DNA of 64,000 nucleotides from Hyphomonas sp. (GCF_016125515.1 NZ_WGLO01000007.1:1-64000), one strand, 5' to 3'; shown: positions 35,161 through 44,778, numbered from the stretch's first letter. Notes: generated by a model from the letters alone, not told the origin. Translations and numbers: made by a program.

Positions 35161-36939
35161 ATGAAAACCTTCTTCCTGTCCATGGCAGGCGCGTTCGTCG
35201 CGATGATCCTCTTCGTGATCGTCGGATTCATGATGCTGTTCGGCCTGATCCTCACTGCGGCGAGCTCTAAGCCGCCGAGCCCTGATCAGGTCGTGCTCTC
35301 GCTCGACCTCAATTATGGCCTGCCCGACCAGGCGCCGACCGGCGGCCTCGCCGCCTTCTCCGGCGTTCCGGGGTTCACGGACATTCTGGTCAAGCTGAAA
35401 GGCGCCGAACAGGACAAGGCCGTGAAAGGCATCTATCTGCGTGGATCGATGATCGGCATCGGCACATCGCGCGCGGAAGAGCTTCGCGCGGCGCTGAAAG
35501 AGTTCAAGGCCTCAGGCAAATTCGTGATTGCGCACACGCAAGGCATGATCGGCATGGGTGGTCCGTCTGCGTACCATTCCATCAGCGCCGCTGACGAGAT
35601 CTGGATGCAACCGGGTACGGACTTCATGATCAACGGCGTCACCTTCGAGACCGAATTCCTGAAGGGCCTGTTCGACAAGATCGGCCTGACCCCGCAGATC
35701 TACGCCTTCTACGAATACAAGAACGCGCCGAACTCATATAACGAGACCAGCTTCACCGCCCCGCACCGCGAAGCGCTGGAAAGCCTCGCCACCTCGATCT
35801 GGGATACCGCGCTCACCGACATCGCCGAAGACCGCGCCATGACGATGCCTGCCATGAAGGCGCTGCTCGAAGCCGGCCCAAAATCGGCCGACCAGGCGCT
35901 TGAAGCCAAACTGGTCGACAAGCTCGGCTGGCCGGAAGACGCTGAAGATGCCGCGCTCGAGAAAGCCGGCGAGAATGCCGAGCTGGTTGACCTCAACTAC
36001 TACACCGCTCCGCCGTCGAAGGCGAAGATCAAGGACGGCGTGATCGCCATCGTTGGCGGTGAAGGCGCGGTCGTCACCGGTGGCAGCCAGTCCGACTCGC
36101 CTTTCTCCGAGCCGCCGGCCTTCGCGTCCGACAACATCGCCCGCGCCCTTCTGGACGCGGCTGAAGATGAAGACGTGAAAGCCATCGTCTTCCGCGTCGA
36201 CAGCCCCGGAGGCTCGCCCACAGCGTCGGACCAGATCTGGCGTGCGGTTGAGCGTGTCAAGGAAAAAGGCAAGCCGGTCGTCGTCTCGATGGGTTCGCTG
36301 GCAGCTTCGGGCGGCTATTATGTCTCCACCGGCGCAGATGCCATCGTGGCTAACCGCTCGACCATCACCGGCTCGATCGGCATCTTCGGCGGCAAGTTCG
36401 CCATCGAAGGCACGGCCAACAAGCTCGGCGTCACCTTCGACACGGTGAGTGTCGGCGGCGAATTCGCCAACGCCTATGGCGTGGCGCCCTTCAACCAGGC
36501 CCAGGAAGCCGAAGTGAAGGCTCAGCTGAAGCGCGGCTATGACCGCTTCCTCACCCTCGTAGGCGAAGGCCGCGACATGACGTATGATCAGGTGCACGAG
36601 ATTGCCCGTGGCCGCGTCTGGAGCGGCGCGCAGGGCAAGGAGAACGGCCTCGTGGACGAGATCGGCGGGTTCATGACCGCGATCACCAAGGCCCAGGAAC
36701 TGGCAGGCATGGACACGTCCCACTTGCCGGTCCTCGCCTACTTTCCGCAACGCCGTTCGGGCTTCGAAGCGCTGGAAGGCCTGTTCGGGGTCTCGGCGGA
36801 AACCGTCCGCGCCGCCGCTGTCCTCAGCGCTGTGGTGGGCGATGACCGCACCAAGGCCCTGATCGAAGAACTGGCAATCGCGGACTCGGTCAATTCCGGC
36901 CAGTCCATGGCCATGGGCCCGCGCCTGCGCGAACGCTAG
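35161..36939 (+). CDS. sppA: Signal peptide peptidase SppA (protease IV), 67K type
   Basis: The 592-residue inner-membrane protease degrades cleaved signal peptides. It has one N-terminal membrane span (about 5-35) and two tandem S49 domains, as in E. coli SppA. The general-base Lys lies in the first domain (FYEYKNAPNSYNETSFT) and the nucleophile Ser in the second (VSMGSLAASGGYYVS). Both are intact. I used the ATG at 35161, since the membrane span begins there. A GC-rich hairpin (36961-36987) follows the stop. Confidence 0.93.
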   Translation: MKTFFLSMAGAFVAMILFVIVGFMMLFGLILTAASSKPPSPDQVVLSLDLNYGLPDQAPTGGLAAFSGVPGFTDILVKLKGAEQDKAVKGIYLRGSMIGIGTSRAEELRAALKEFKASGKFVIAHTQGMIGMGGPSAYHSISAADEIWMQPGTDFMINGVTFETEFLKGLFDKIGLTPQIYAFYEYKNAPNSYNETSFTAPHREALESLATSIWDTALTDIAEDRAMTMPAMKALLEAGPKSADQALEAKLVDKLGWPEDAEDAALEKAGENAELVDLNYYTAPPSKAKIKDGVIAIVGGEGAVVTGGSQSDSPFSEPPAFASDNIARALLDAAEDEDVKAIVFRVDSPGGSPTASDQIWRAVERVKEKGKPVVVSMGSLAASGGYYVSTGADAIVANRSTITGSIGIFGGKFAIEGTANKLGVTFDTVSVGGEFANAYGVAPFNQAQEAEVKAQLKRGYDRFLTLVGEGRDMTYDQVHEIARGRVWSGAQGKENGLVDEIGGFMTAITKAQELAGMDTSHLPVLAYFPQRRSGFEALEGLFGVSAETVRAAAVLSAVVGDDRTKALIEELAIADSVNSGQSMAMGPRLRER

Positions 36940-36960
36940 GCGCCGCAGCCTGACTGAATG

Positions 36961-36990
36961 CGGCCCGTCAGCCCTGCTGGCGGGCCGTTT
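36961..36990 (+). terminator. Hairpin terminator after sppA
   Basis: A 12-bp stem with one G-T pair (36961-36972 with 36976-36987) and 3-nt loop is followed by only three T. It lies 22 bp after the sppA stop. Confidence 0.65.
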
Positions 36991-37091
36991 CGTTGACGGA
37001 CACGCACTTCCGTCGTCTTGTGCTGCAGTCGCACCGCTTGTGAAGGCGAAGCAGATCGTTTAGCCCCGCCGCTCGGGTCAAGAAGGCGAAC

Positions 37092-38096
37092 ATGAACATA
37101 ATCGTTACCGGCGCGGCCGGCTTTATCGGAAGCGAGATCGCCCTTCGGCTGCTGCGCGAAGGCCATTCGGTGACGGGTATCGACTGCTTCACGCCGTATT
37201 ATGATGTGAAGCTGAAGGAAGACCGGGCCGCGCGCCTCGCCGCCTTCCCGAATTTCCGGCTCGCCCGCTCCCGCGTCGAGGATAACGAGACGATGGAACG
37301 TGTGTTCGACCGTGTGCGGCCGGACGTGATCCTGCACTTCGCCGCCCAGGCCGGCGTGCGCTACAGCCTCGACCATCCGCGCGAGTATATCGACGCGAAC
37401 GTGGTCGGCTCGTTCAACATCATCGACCTCGCCCGCCGCCACAAGGCGCGCCACCTGATTCTCGCGTCCACAAGCTCCGCCTACGGCGCAAACCAGAAAT
37501 TCCCCTTCGAGGAACGCGACTCCGCGCCTTACCCGCTGACAATCTACGCCGCCACCAAGCTGGCCGCCGAACTCATCGCCCACAGTCATTCCCACCTCTA
37601 CGGCGTGCCGACGACGGCGCTGCGGTTCTTCAGCGTCTATGGCCCGTGGGGCCGCCCGGACATGGCTTTCTTCCTGTTCACCGACAAGATCTTCAAAGGC
37701 CAGCCCATCGACGTGTTCAACAATGGCGACCTGCTGCGCGACTTCACCTATATCGACGATCTCGTGGAATCGATCCGCCGTCTGATGGATGTACCGCCCC
37801 AGCAGGGCAACCACATGATCCGCGGCGACTCGCTCTCCCCGGTTGCGCCCTACCGCCTCGTCAATATCGGCCATGCCGCGCCGGTGCGCCTGATGGACTA
37901 TATCGAAGCCATCGAGGACTCGATCGGCCGCACGGCGGTCAAGAACATGCTTGGCATGCAGCCGGGTGATGTCCAACAGACCTATGCCGATGTGCGCCTC
38001 CTCAAGGCGCTCACCGGATATACGCCGAATACGGACTATCGCGAAGGCATCGCGAAGTTCGTCGACTGGTACAAGAGCTACTACAACCCGGCCTGA
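37092..38096 (+). CDS. UDP-glucuronate 4-epimerase (NAD-dependent epimerase/dehydratase)
   Basis: The 334-residue short-chain dehydrogenase-type enzyme has GAAGFIGSEIALRLL (NAD-binding GxxGxxG), the catalytic Ser-rich strand ASTSSAYG, YAATK (Tyr and Lys), and RFFSVYGPWGRPDMAFF, a segment typical of UDP-GlcA 4-epimerases (GAE/LspL). It makes UDP-galacturonate for surface polysaccharides. AGAAGG precedes the ATG. Its 3' end overlaps the convergent pseudouridine synthase gene by 16 bp. Confidence 0.88.
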   Translation: MNIIVTGAAGFIGSEIALRLLREGHSVTGIDCFTPYYDVKLKEDRAARLAAFPNFRLARSRVEDNETMERVFDRVRPDVILHFAAQAGVRYSLDHPREYIDANVVGSFNIIDLARRHKARHLILASTSSAYGANQKFPFEERDSAPYPLTIYAATKLAAELIAHSHSHLYGVPTTALRFFSVYGPWGRPDMAFFLFTDKIFKGQPIDVFNNGDLLRDFTYIDDLVESIRRLMDVPPQQGNHMIRGDSLSPVAPYRLVNIGHAAPVRLMDYIEAIEDSIGRTAVKNMLGMQPGDVQQTYADVRLLKALTGYTPNTDYREGIAKFVDWYKSYYNPA

Positions 38097-38812
38097 AGCC
38101 CCGCTTGTTCGGCGGCCACCCTGAAATCGTCCGGCACCGGCGCGCTCAGCGTCAGCGCCTTTCCTTCCGGGTGCGGCAATTCCAGCTTCGCGGCATGCAG
38201 CATCAGGCGCGGCGCGGTCGCCGGCCCTTCCCCATACAGCGCATCCCCGAGGATCGGGCAGCCGAGCGACATCAGATGAACCCGGATCTGGTGCATCCGC
38301 CCAGTTTCCGGCGACAGCGCCATCAGGCCGAACGCGCCATTGCGCGCCAGTATGCGCCAACCGGTCCGTGCGGCCTGCGCGCCTTTCCGGCCCGGCCGCG
38401 CGAGGATCATGCGGGCCTTGCCGCCTTCCTCCACTTTCACCAGCGCCGCATCCACCACGCCGTGCTCGGCCGGCGGCAGCGAGCCTTTCACCAGCGCGAG
38501 ATAGGTCTTCTGCACATCGCGCCCGGCAAAGGCGTCCGACAGCATCGCGGCCACAGGATGCGTCTTCGCCGCGACGATCACACCGGACGTGCCCTGGTCC
38601 AGCCGGTGCACAAGACGCGGCCGCTTGCCGTTCGATTTTGCGAAGGCGGCCATCAGCGTGTCGAGCGATTGCGCCACGCCGCTGCCGGCCTGCACGGCGA
38701 GACCCGAAGGCTTATTGAACGCGATCAGCGAATTGTCCTCATGGATCACCATGGCGCACACGAGGGCCGCTTCTTCGGGCGAGATCGTGGGCACGGGTCG
38801 ATTGCGGGTCAT
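38081..38812 (-). CDS. RluA-family pseudouridine synthase
   Basis: The 243-residue enzyme has the RluA catalytic motif RLVHRLDQGTSGVIVAAKT (catalytic Asp about residue 72), FNKPSGLAVQAG, and ETGRMHQIRVHLMSLGCPIL. It isomerises uridine in rRNA or tRNA; it has no N-terminal S4 domain, so it resembles RluA/TruC more than RluC/D. It overlaps the upstream kinase gene by ATGA (38809-38812). Confidence 0.9.
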   Translation of the reverse strand: MTRNRPVPTISPEEAALVCAMVIHEDNSLIAFNKPSGLAVQAGSGVAQSLDTLMAAFAKSNGKRPRLVHRLDQGTSGVIVAAKTHPVAAMLSDAFAGRDVQKTYLALVKGSLPPAEHGVVDAALVKVEEGGKARMILARPGRKGAQAARTGWRILARNGAFGLMALSPETGRMHQIRVHLMSLGCPILGDALYGEGPATAPRLMLHAAKLELPHPEGKALTLSAPVPDDFRVAAEQAGLQAGL

Positions 38813-39687
38813 GCGAACTCTTCCATCAAGCGGGCGATCATCCGTTCCGACATGTCAGAGCGCAGACCGTTTTCATAGGCGTAAGGCAGGTAGATCACCG
38901 CCATTGACAAGGCCCAGCCTGCACCTCGCATCCATTCTGCCTCGCTGGCGCCGATTGCCGCGCGGAAAACATCACGCGCATCCCGGTCGAACATCGCCCA
39001 GGCCGTCAGCAGGTCGCACGCCCCGTTGCCCACGCCGCACAGCCCCCAGTCGATGACGCCGCAGAGACGGCCATCCTCCACCAGAAGATTGCCCGGATGC
39101 ACATCGCCGTGCAGCCAGACGGCGCTTGCAGGGTGTTCCGCCTTCAGCGCGTCGGCCCAGAGCCGTTGGGCAAAGCCTGCGTCCAGCTCCGGCAACCGGG
39201 CGAGCGCGGCTTCGAAGGCGGGCGTGCGCACAGCAAGCGGCGCGCCGCGGCCATTGTTCTCGGCGCTGAAGCGGAAAGCCGGGTCGGGCGAGATGCTGCG
39301 CACGAATCCGAAGAATTCCGCCAACTGATGCGCGAAGGTGATCGTATCCCCCGGCGCGCTGTCTTCAAGCGGCGTGCCCGGCAGCCAGCTCAACACCGAC
39401 CAGGCGTGCGGGTAGTCCCCGTCCGCTTCGCCCAGACCGTAGACGGCCGGAACCGGCAGCGGCGCATCGGCAAATCGCGGCAAGGCGGCGGCCTCGCGCC
39501 GGGCCGTGCCCGCCGCCCAGGCCACCTTGGGAAAACGGGCGCAGAGATCATTCCCGATACGGAAGATATGATTGTCGGTTCCCTTCGCGGTCGGTGCGTG
39601 CACCGGCTCGCCGACGAGCTCCGGAAAACGCGCCGCGATCAGACGCGCGGCGCGTCCTTCGTCCAGCTTCACTGCGGTGTCATCCAT
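38809..39687 (-). CDS. Aminoglycoside phosphotransferase-fold kinase
   Basis: The 292-residue protein has the APH fold: Brenner-type catalytic loop VWLHGDVHPGNLLVEDG (Asp about 196, Asn about 201) and metal-binding GVIDWGLCGVG. The N-terminal lobe has KGTDNHIFRIG. APH-fold proteins phosphorylate small molecules such as antibiotics, choline or sugars; the chromosomal position between rarA and rluA argues against a mobile resistance gene. Substrate unknown. It overlaps rarA by 8 bp and rluA by 4 bp. Confidence 0.82.
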   Translation of the reverse strand: MDDTAVKLDEGRAARLIAARFPELVGEPVHAPTAKGTDNHIFRIGNDLCARFPKVAWAAGTARREAAALPRFADAPLPVPAVYGLGEADGDYPHAWSVLSWLPGTPLEDSAPGDTITFAHQLAEFFGFVRSISPDPAFRFSAENNGRGAPLAVRTPAFEAALARLPELDAGFAQRLWADALKAEHPASAVWLHGDVHPGNLLVEDGRLCGVIDWGLCGVGNGACDLLTAWAMFDRDARDVFRAAIGASEAEWMRGAGWALSMAVIYLPYAYENGLRSDMSERMIARLMEEFA

Positions 39688-40990
39688 TGCGGCGTGATTT
39701 CCGCAGCGCAGCGATCTGTTTCAGCTTTTCGGCAATCGGCGCTTCGCGGCCCTGCCCCTTGGGATCATAGAAGACCGGGCGCTTTATGCCGTCCGGGAAA
39801 TAGTCCTGACCCGACACGCCGCCTTCGACATCATGGTCGTATTGATAGCCGGTGCTGCAGCCCTGATCCTTCATCATCGTCGTGGGCGCGTTGAGGATGT
39901 GTTTCGGCGGCATCAAGCTGCCAGTTTCCGCCGCCGCCTTGCGGGCCGCCTTGTAAGCGACATAGGCCGCGTTCGATTTCGGCGCCGTGGCCAGATGGAT
40001 CACGCAATGTGCCAGCGCCAGCTCACCCTCGGGGCTGCCGAGCCGCTCATAGGTGCGCGCCGCCTCGCCTGCGATCATCAGCGCCGTAGGGTCGGCAAGG
40101 CCGATATCCTCGCTCGCCATACGGATCAGGCGGCGCGCCAGGAACAGCGGGTCCTCGCCTCCTTCCAGCATCCGGGCAAACCAGTAAAGCGCAGCGTCCG
40201 GATCCGATCCGCGTACGGATTTGTGTAGCGCCGAGATGAGATTGTAATGCTCTTCCCGGTCCTTGTCATAGGCTGCGGCGCGCTTCGACAGGGACTTGGC
40301 CAGATCATCCGGGGACAGAAGTCCGGGTTCGCCCATCATCGCGAACGCCTTCTCGGCGAGGTTCAGGAGATAACGCCCATCCCCGTCCGCCATCTTCAGG
40401 ATCATCTGGCGCGCGTCTTTCGTCACCGGCAGGCGGCGGCGTTCGGCCTGCTCTGCGCGCGTCAGCAGCAGTTCCAGCCCAGCATCATCCAGCCGCTTCA
40501 GCACCATCACCTGGCAGCGCGACAGAAGCGCGCCGTTCAGCTCAAAGCTCGGATTCTCCGTCGTCGCGCCGACCAGGGTCACCACACCGCTTTCGACAAA
40601 AGGCAGGAACCCGTCCTGCTGGGCGCGGTTGAACCGGTGGATCTCGTCCACGAAAAGAAGCGTGCCCTTGCCCATCTTGCGGCGTGCCTCGGCCCGGTCG
40701 AAGGCCGCGCGCAGATCTTTCACACCGGAAAAGATCGCGCTGATCGCCTCGAATTCGAGATCGGTCTCCGCCGCCAGAAGCCGGGCAATCGTCGTCTTGC
40801 CCACGCCGGGCGGCCCCCAGAGGATGATCGAGGAGAGGCGTTTCGACGCCAGCATCCGCGACAGCGTGCCGTTGGGGCCGACCAGATGGTCCTGCCCGAC
40901 CACCTCCCGAAGGGTTTTCGGCCGCAGCCGGTCCGCCAGGGGGCGCGGCGCATCTCCTGACAGGCCGGCGGATTCAAAAAGATCACTCAT
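39680..40990 (-). CDS. rarA: Replication-associated recombination protein A (RarA/MgsA)
   Basis: The 436-residue AAA+ ATPase acts at stalled replication forks. Motifs: Walker A GPPGVGKTT (about 57-65), Walker B LLFVDEIHRF, sensor VGATTENPSFELN, and C-terminal MgsA tetramerisation part (PPKHILNAPTTMMKDQG...YQYDHD). It is the first gene of a tightly overlapping minus-strand unit with the APH-fold kinase and rluA-type genes. Confidence 0.95.
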   Translation of the reverse strand: MSDLFESAGLSGDAPRPLADRLRPKTLREVVGQDHLVGPNGTLSRMLASKRLSSIILWGPPGVGKTTIARLLAAETDLEFEAISAIFSGVKDLRAAFDRAEARRKMGKGTLLFVDEIHRFNRAQQDGFLPFVESGVVTLVGATTENPSFELNGALLSRCQVMVLKRLDDAGLELLLTRAEQAERRRLPVTKDARQMILKMADGDGRYLLNLAEKAFAMMGEPGLLSPDDLAKSLSKRAAAYDKDREEHYNLISALHKSVRGSDPDAALYWFARMLEGGEDPLFLARRLIRMASEDIGLADPTALMIAGEAARTYERLGSPEGELALAHCVIHLATAPKSNAAYVAYKAARKAAAETGSLMPPKHILNAPTTMMKDQGCSTGYQYDHDVEGGVSGQDYFPDGIKRPVFYDPKGQGREAPIAEKLKQIAALRKSRRNG

Positions 40991-41052
40991 GACGACTTTC
41001 TAGGCGAGCGCGGGCGTTGTGGTAAGGTCCGGAAAAACAGTGGGAGGAAATA

Positions 41053-41889
41053 ATGAGCCTGACAGTCACCTCTTCGGGGCAAGCGTGCGGCGCAACTGTA
41101 CGCGGCGTGGACCTTTCGAGGCCCGTGGACGCGGCAACCGTCGCGGCGATCCGCGCGGCCTGGCTCGAGCATCAGGTTCTGGCCTTTCCGGACCAGAAGC
41201 TGACCGACGACCAGCTGGAGGCCTACACACTGAATTTCGGCCCGTTCGGCGAAGACCCGTTCATCGCGCCGATCCCTGGCCATCCCCATATCATTGCGGT
41301 GAAACGGAAAGCGGACGAAACAGCGCCGATCTTTGCCGAAAGCTGGCATTCGGACTGGAGCTTCCAGGCGAAACCGCCGCAGGGCACCTGCCTTTATGGC
41401 ATCACCATCCCGCCGGTCGGGGGCGATACGCTGTTCACCAACCAGTACATGGCGCTGGAACAGATGCCGACCGACCTTCGCAGACGGATCGAAGGCAAGC
41501 GCGCGGTTCATTCCGCCCGAAATGCCTACGCGCCCAGCGGCTTCTACGGCGCCGGCGACAAGGGCCGGTCGATGGACATCCGCCCCTCGGACGACGCCGA
41601 AGCGACCCAGTTGCACGACCTGATCCGGGTTCACCCCGAAACCGGACGCAAATCGCTGTTCGGAACGGCCGGCTATATCGTCGCCATCGACGGTCTGGCC
41701 CCCGATGACAGCGCCGCGCTGATCGGCGAGCTGTATCGCTGGCAGACCCGGCCGGAATTCCAGTACCGGCACAAATGGTCGCCGGATATGCTGGTGATGT
41801 GGGACAATCGCTGCACCCTCCATATGGCGACCGGCGGCTATGCCGGCCATGACCGTCTGCTGCACCGCACCACAATCGGCGCCGCTTGA
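41053..41889 (+). CDS. TauD/TfdA-family Fe(II)/2-oxoglutarate dioxygenase
   Basis: The 278-residue enzyme has the iron triad His99-Ser-Asp101 (SWHSDWSF) and His257 (CTLHMATGGY), and the 2-oxoglutarate-binding Arg272 (LLHRTTIG). The N-terminus (GATVRGVDLSRPVDAATVAA) is typical of TauD/TfdA. It oxidises an unknown compound, possibly taurine, a sulfonate or a 2,4-D-like acid. GGGAGG precedes the start. The P450 gene follows 72 bp later on the same strand. Confidence 0.9.
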   Translation: MSLTVTSSGQACGATVRGVDLSRPVDAATVAAIRAAWLEHQVLAFPDQKLTDDQLEAYTLNFGPFGEDPFIAPIPGHPHIIAVKRKADETAPIFAESWHSDWSFQAKPPQGTCLYGITIPPVGGDTLFTNQYMALEQMPTDLRRRIEGKRAVHSARNAYAPSGFYGAGDKGRSMDIRPSDDAEATQLHDLIRVHPETGRKSLFGTAGYIVAIDGLAPDDSAALIGELYRWQTRPEFQYRHKWSPDMLVMWDNRCTLHMATGGYAGHDRLLHRTTIGAA

Positions 41890-41961
41890 AGCGTTTCCGC
41901 CTGCGCCGGTTCGATGTATGGTTTTCCCGAGGCCCCGAAAGAGGGCCCGGGAGGAAAATCT

Positions 41962-43215
41962 ATGGCAGACACACTGCAAACTTGGCCACATTCCGTGCCT
42001 GACCCCTGGAGCTTGCCGCTCGACACGTTTGATGTGTCGAAGGCGGCGATCTTCCAACAGAACGCCCACGGAGAATATTTCCGCAGGCTGCGCCAGGAAG
42101 CGCCGATCCATTACTGTCCGGAAAGCCAGTTCGGCGGCTTCTGGTCGATCACCCGGTTCAACGACATCATAGCTATCGATTCGAACCACAGGCAGTTTTC
42201 GTCTTATAACAGTATCGTCATCGGTGATGCACCGCCCGATTTTGACACGCCGATGTTCATTGCGCAGGATCCGCCGCTCCACGACGTGCAGCGCAAAGCG
42301 GTCCAGCCGGCCGTTGCGCCGAGCCAGCTGAGCGATATCGAGGCACTGATCCGCCAACGCGTGAACAATATCCTCGATGACCTTCCGACCGGGAAGCGGA
42401 TCAACTGGGTGGAGCATGTCTCCAAGGAACTGACGACCCAGATGCTGGCAACGCTGTTCGACTTTCCGTTCGAGGATCGTCACCTTCTGCCCTACTGGTC
42501 TGATGTCACCACGACGTCTGAAACAGTGGGCGTCGAGGTCGACATGAAACACCGCGAAGCCGAGTTGATGAAGTGCCTAGCCTACTTCACCAAGCTCTGG
42601 CACCAGCGCGCCGCCGAACCGCGCAAGTTCGATTTCATCTCGCTGTTCGCGCATGATCCGGAAACGAAGGACATGGTGAACAATCCGATGGAGCTGATGG
42701 GCAACCTGATGCTGCTGATCGTCGGAGGAAACGACACGACCCGCAATTCCATCTCGGGCGGTGTGATCGCGCTGAACCAGTTTCCGGACGAGTATGACAA
42801 GCTGCGGGCCAATCCGAACCTTGTGCCCAACATGGTGTCCGAGATCATCCGTTGGCAGACACCTCTGGCCCATATGCGCCGGACCGCGCTGGAGGATGTC
42901 GACTTCCAGGGCCACAAGATCCGCAAGGGCGACCGGGTGGTGATGTGGTACGCTTCCGGCAACCGCGACGATACGGTGATCGAAGACCCGGACGCGTTCA
43001 AGATCGACCGCGAGAATGCGCGCCGGCACCTGTCCTTCGGCTTCGGAATCCATCGCTGCATGGGCAACCGCGTGGCCGAGATGCAGCTGCGCCTGCTCTG
43101 GGAGGAAATCCTCAAGCGCTTTGACCGGATCGAACTGGTCGGCGAGCCGACGCGGGTGCTCTCCAACTTCGTGCTCGGATACGAGGACGTGCCCGTGATC
43201 GTGCACCCGCGCTGA
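41962..43215 (+). CDS. Cytochrome P450, CYP153-like
   Basis: The 417-residue soluble P450 has the I-helix LLIVGGNDTTRNS, ExxR in EIIR, and the haem loop LSFGFGIHRCMGNRVAEMQL with Cys ligand (about residue 362). FIAQDPPLHDVQRKAVQPAV and the haem-loop sequence are close to CYP153 enzymes, terminal alkane or fatty-acid hydroxylases. GGGAGG precedes the ATG at 41962; the frame opens at 41914. CYP153 normally needs a ferredoxin and reductase often encoded next to it; none is present here. Confidence 0.9.
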   Translation: MADTLQTWPHSVPDPWSLPLDTFDVSKAAIFQQNAHGEYFRRLRQEAPIHYCPESQFGGFWSITRFNDIIAIDSNHRQFSSYNSIVIGDAPPDFDTPMFIAQDPPLHDVQRKAVQPAVAPSQLSDIEALIRQRVNNILDDLPTGKRINWVEHVSKELTTQMLATLFDFPFEDRHLLPYWSDVTTTSETVGVEVDMKHREAELMKCLAYFTKLWHQRAAEPRKFDFISLFAHDPETKDMVNNPMELMGNLMLLIVGGNDTTRNSISGGVIALNQFPDEYDKLRANPNLVPNMVSEIIRWQTPLAHMRRTALEDVDFQGHKIRKGDRVVMWYASGNRDDTVIEDPDAFKIDRENARRHLSFGFGIHRCMGNRVAEMQLRLLWEEILKRFDRIELVGEPTRVLSNFVLGYEDVPVIVHPR

Positions 43216-43278
43216 GGCCAGCGCGGGCATCCGGACGCAGAGATAGCTGGCCGGTTTTGTTTTTCTATGTGTTCTGAA

Positions 43279-43314
43279 TCCCGCTCATCCCGGCTTTCGC
43301 CGTGATGAGCGGGA
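43279..43314. repeat. Intergenic hairpin repeat (REP-like)
   Basis: Arms 43279-43289 and 43304-43314 are perfect 11-bp complements enclosing a second CGGC/GCCG stem (43291-43294/43299-43302). It lies between the convergent P450 and trmJ genes and may act as a bidirectional terminator. The GCTCATCCCGGC portion also appears in the repeat at 46198-46278, so it belongs to a dispersed family. Confidence 0.7.
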
Positions 43315-43342
43315 CTGGGCTTGGGAATGAGCCGGGGAGGCG

Positions 43343-44089
43343 TCAGTCCTGGCGGGGGATGCGGGCCTTGCCGCGGCCGAGGGCGAGGGCCTTGATGGCG
43401 CCGCGGAAGGTTTGCACTTCCTGCTGTGTCCAGTCGGCGCGGATCAGGGCGGCGCGAAGGTTGTCCTTCATCAGCGGCGTCTTTTCGGGCGGGTAGAAGA
43501 AGCCGGCGCGGTCCAGCTCGTCTTCGAAATGTTCGAACATGCGGATGAGATCGTCGCGGCTGGCGGGCGGATCGACCGTATTGGCCGGTTTGACATGCGT
43601 GTCCTGCAGCTGGCCCCAGGCGGCGCAGAAGACGCCGACCGCCTGGGCGAGGTTCAGAGAGGAAAACGCCGGATCGACCGGATAGGTCATCACTTCGTCG
43701 GCGAGGGCGACGGCCTCGTTGGGCAGGCCGGATTTTTCGCCGCCAAAGAGGATGCCGGCCCGGCCGAGGCCGCGAGCGGCGCGGGAGACGGCTTCGGCGG
43801 CGGCGCCGGGACCATCGGTGACGCGCTTGCCCACGCCGCGCTGGCGGGCGGTGGCGGCCGATACCCAGGTGAGCCCCGCGAGCGCGCCGGCCAGGTCGTC
43901 ATGCACCGAAACGCTGACGCCCGCCGCGAAGGCGCCTGCACTCATGGTCTCGGCAGCCGGGTTCGGCCAGCCGTCGCGCGGGGCGACGAGGCGCAGGTCG
44001 GTCAGGCCGAAATTGCGCATCACACGGGCCGCCGCACCGATGTTCTCGCCAAGCTGGGGCGTGTGGAGGATGATGGCGGGCGCGGTCAT
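43343..44089 (-). CDS. trmJ: tRNA (cytidine/uridine-2'-O-)-methyltransferase TrmJ-like
   Basis: The 248-residue SPOUT methyltransferase has LHTPQLGENIGAAARVMRNFG at the start, the knotted SAM-binding motifs ILFGGEKSGLPNE and SSLNLAQAVGV, and a C-terminal helical extension (LIRMFEHFEDELDRAGFFYP) typical of TrmJ. It methylates position 32 of tRNAs. It overlaps the upstream membrane-protein gene by 4 bp. Local DNA is strongly GC-rich. Confidence 0.92.
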   Translation of the reverse strand: MTAPAIILHTPQLGENIGAAARVMRNFGLTDLRLVAPRDGWPNPAAETMSAGAFAAGVSVSVHDDLAGALAGLTWVSAATARQRGVGKRVTDGPGAAAEAVSRAARGLGRAGILFGGEKSGLPNEAVALADEVMTYPVDPAFSSLNLAQAVGVFCAAWGQLQDTHVKPANTVDPPASRDDLIRMFEHFEDELDRAGFFYPPEKTPLMKDNLRAALIRADWTQQEVQTFRGAIKALALGRGKARIPRQD

Positions 44090-44778
44090 GGCTGGCCGGA
44101 CGGACCGTTGCGCGCTTCCCAGAAGGCGAAGACCTGCTCGGCAAGCGGCTCGATCGCAATGCCGCTTGCGCCGGGGCTGATTGCGTAGGGCGGCAGGCCG
44201 AAGCGGCGATTGAGGCTGGACAGGTGGCCTGGCGGGTCGGGAACATCGGGCCGCGTTTCGAACACCAGGAAGCGGTTGTTACGTATGGCGGCGAGGCCGA
44301 TACCCGCGATATCTTCCCAAGCGAGGCGCCATTTGATGCCGTGGAGGCTTTCGGCGCCCTGCGGGTCAAGGATGTATATTGGCTTCGGCGAGAGTGCCTG
44401 ACGGCCACTGAAGATGGCGGTCACCAGCCCGAACGGCACGCCGAGACTGCCGATGGCCATCTTGAGCGTGAAGCCGTGGGCGAGGCCCTGCTGGAAGATG
44501 ACGCCGCCGGCAAAGGCGAACGCGAGACCGGCCAGCGTGAAGATGGCGGCGCGCAGCCGCGAGGGCGCAATGAGGATACGCCCGTCCGGTCCGGCCTTGG
44601 GCATCCGCGCGGGCAACAACATGGCGATACCGACCATCGCGCAGGCGCCGAAGAACATCGTGATCATCCAGCCCATGACGATTTGGTCCGGCGTGTCCGC
44701 CCGGGTCAGGATGAACGCGCCACCGGCGGTGAACAGGCAGCCGATCAGGGCGACGAAGAAGGCAGTCAAACGGTCCAA
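44086..44778 (-). CDS. Four-span membrane protein with C-terminal cytoplasmic domain
   Basis: The 230-residue protein has membrane segments at about 5-25, 35-57, 75-95 and 105-125, followed by a soluble domain of about 100 residues (PKPIYILDPQGAESLHGIKW, then LAWEDIAGIGLAAIRNNRFL) that resembles a PH-like beta domain of the STM3941 type. Function unknown. I used the TTG at 44778 with GGAG upstream; the frame is open far further but antisense to icd. It is coupled to trmJ by a 4-bp overlap. Confidence 0.65.
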   Translation of the reverse strand: MDRLTAFFVALIGCLFTAGGAFILTRADTPDQIVMGWMITMFFGACAMVGIAMLLPARMPKAGPDGRILIAPSRLRAAIFTLAGLAFAFAGGVIFQQGLAHGFTLKMAIGSLGVPFGLVTAIFSGRQALSPKPIYILDPQGAESLHGIKWRLAWEDIAGIGLAAIRNNRFLVFETRPDVPDPPGHLSSLNRRFGLPPYAISPGASGIAIEPLAEQVFAFWEARNGPSGQP

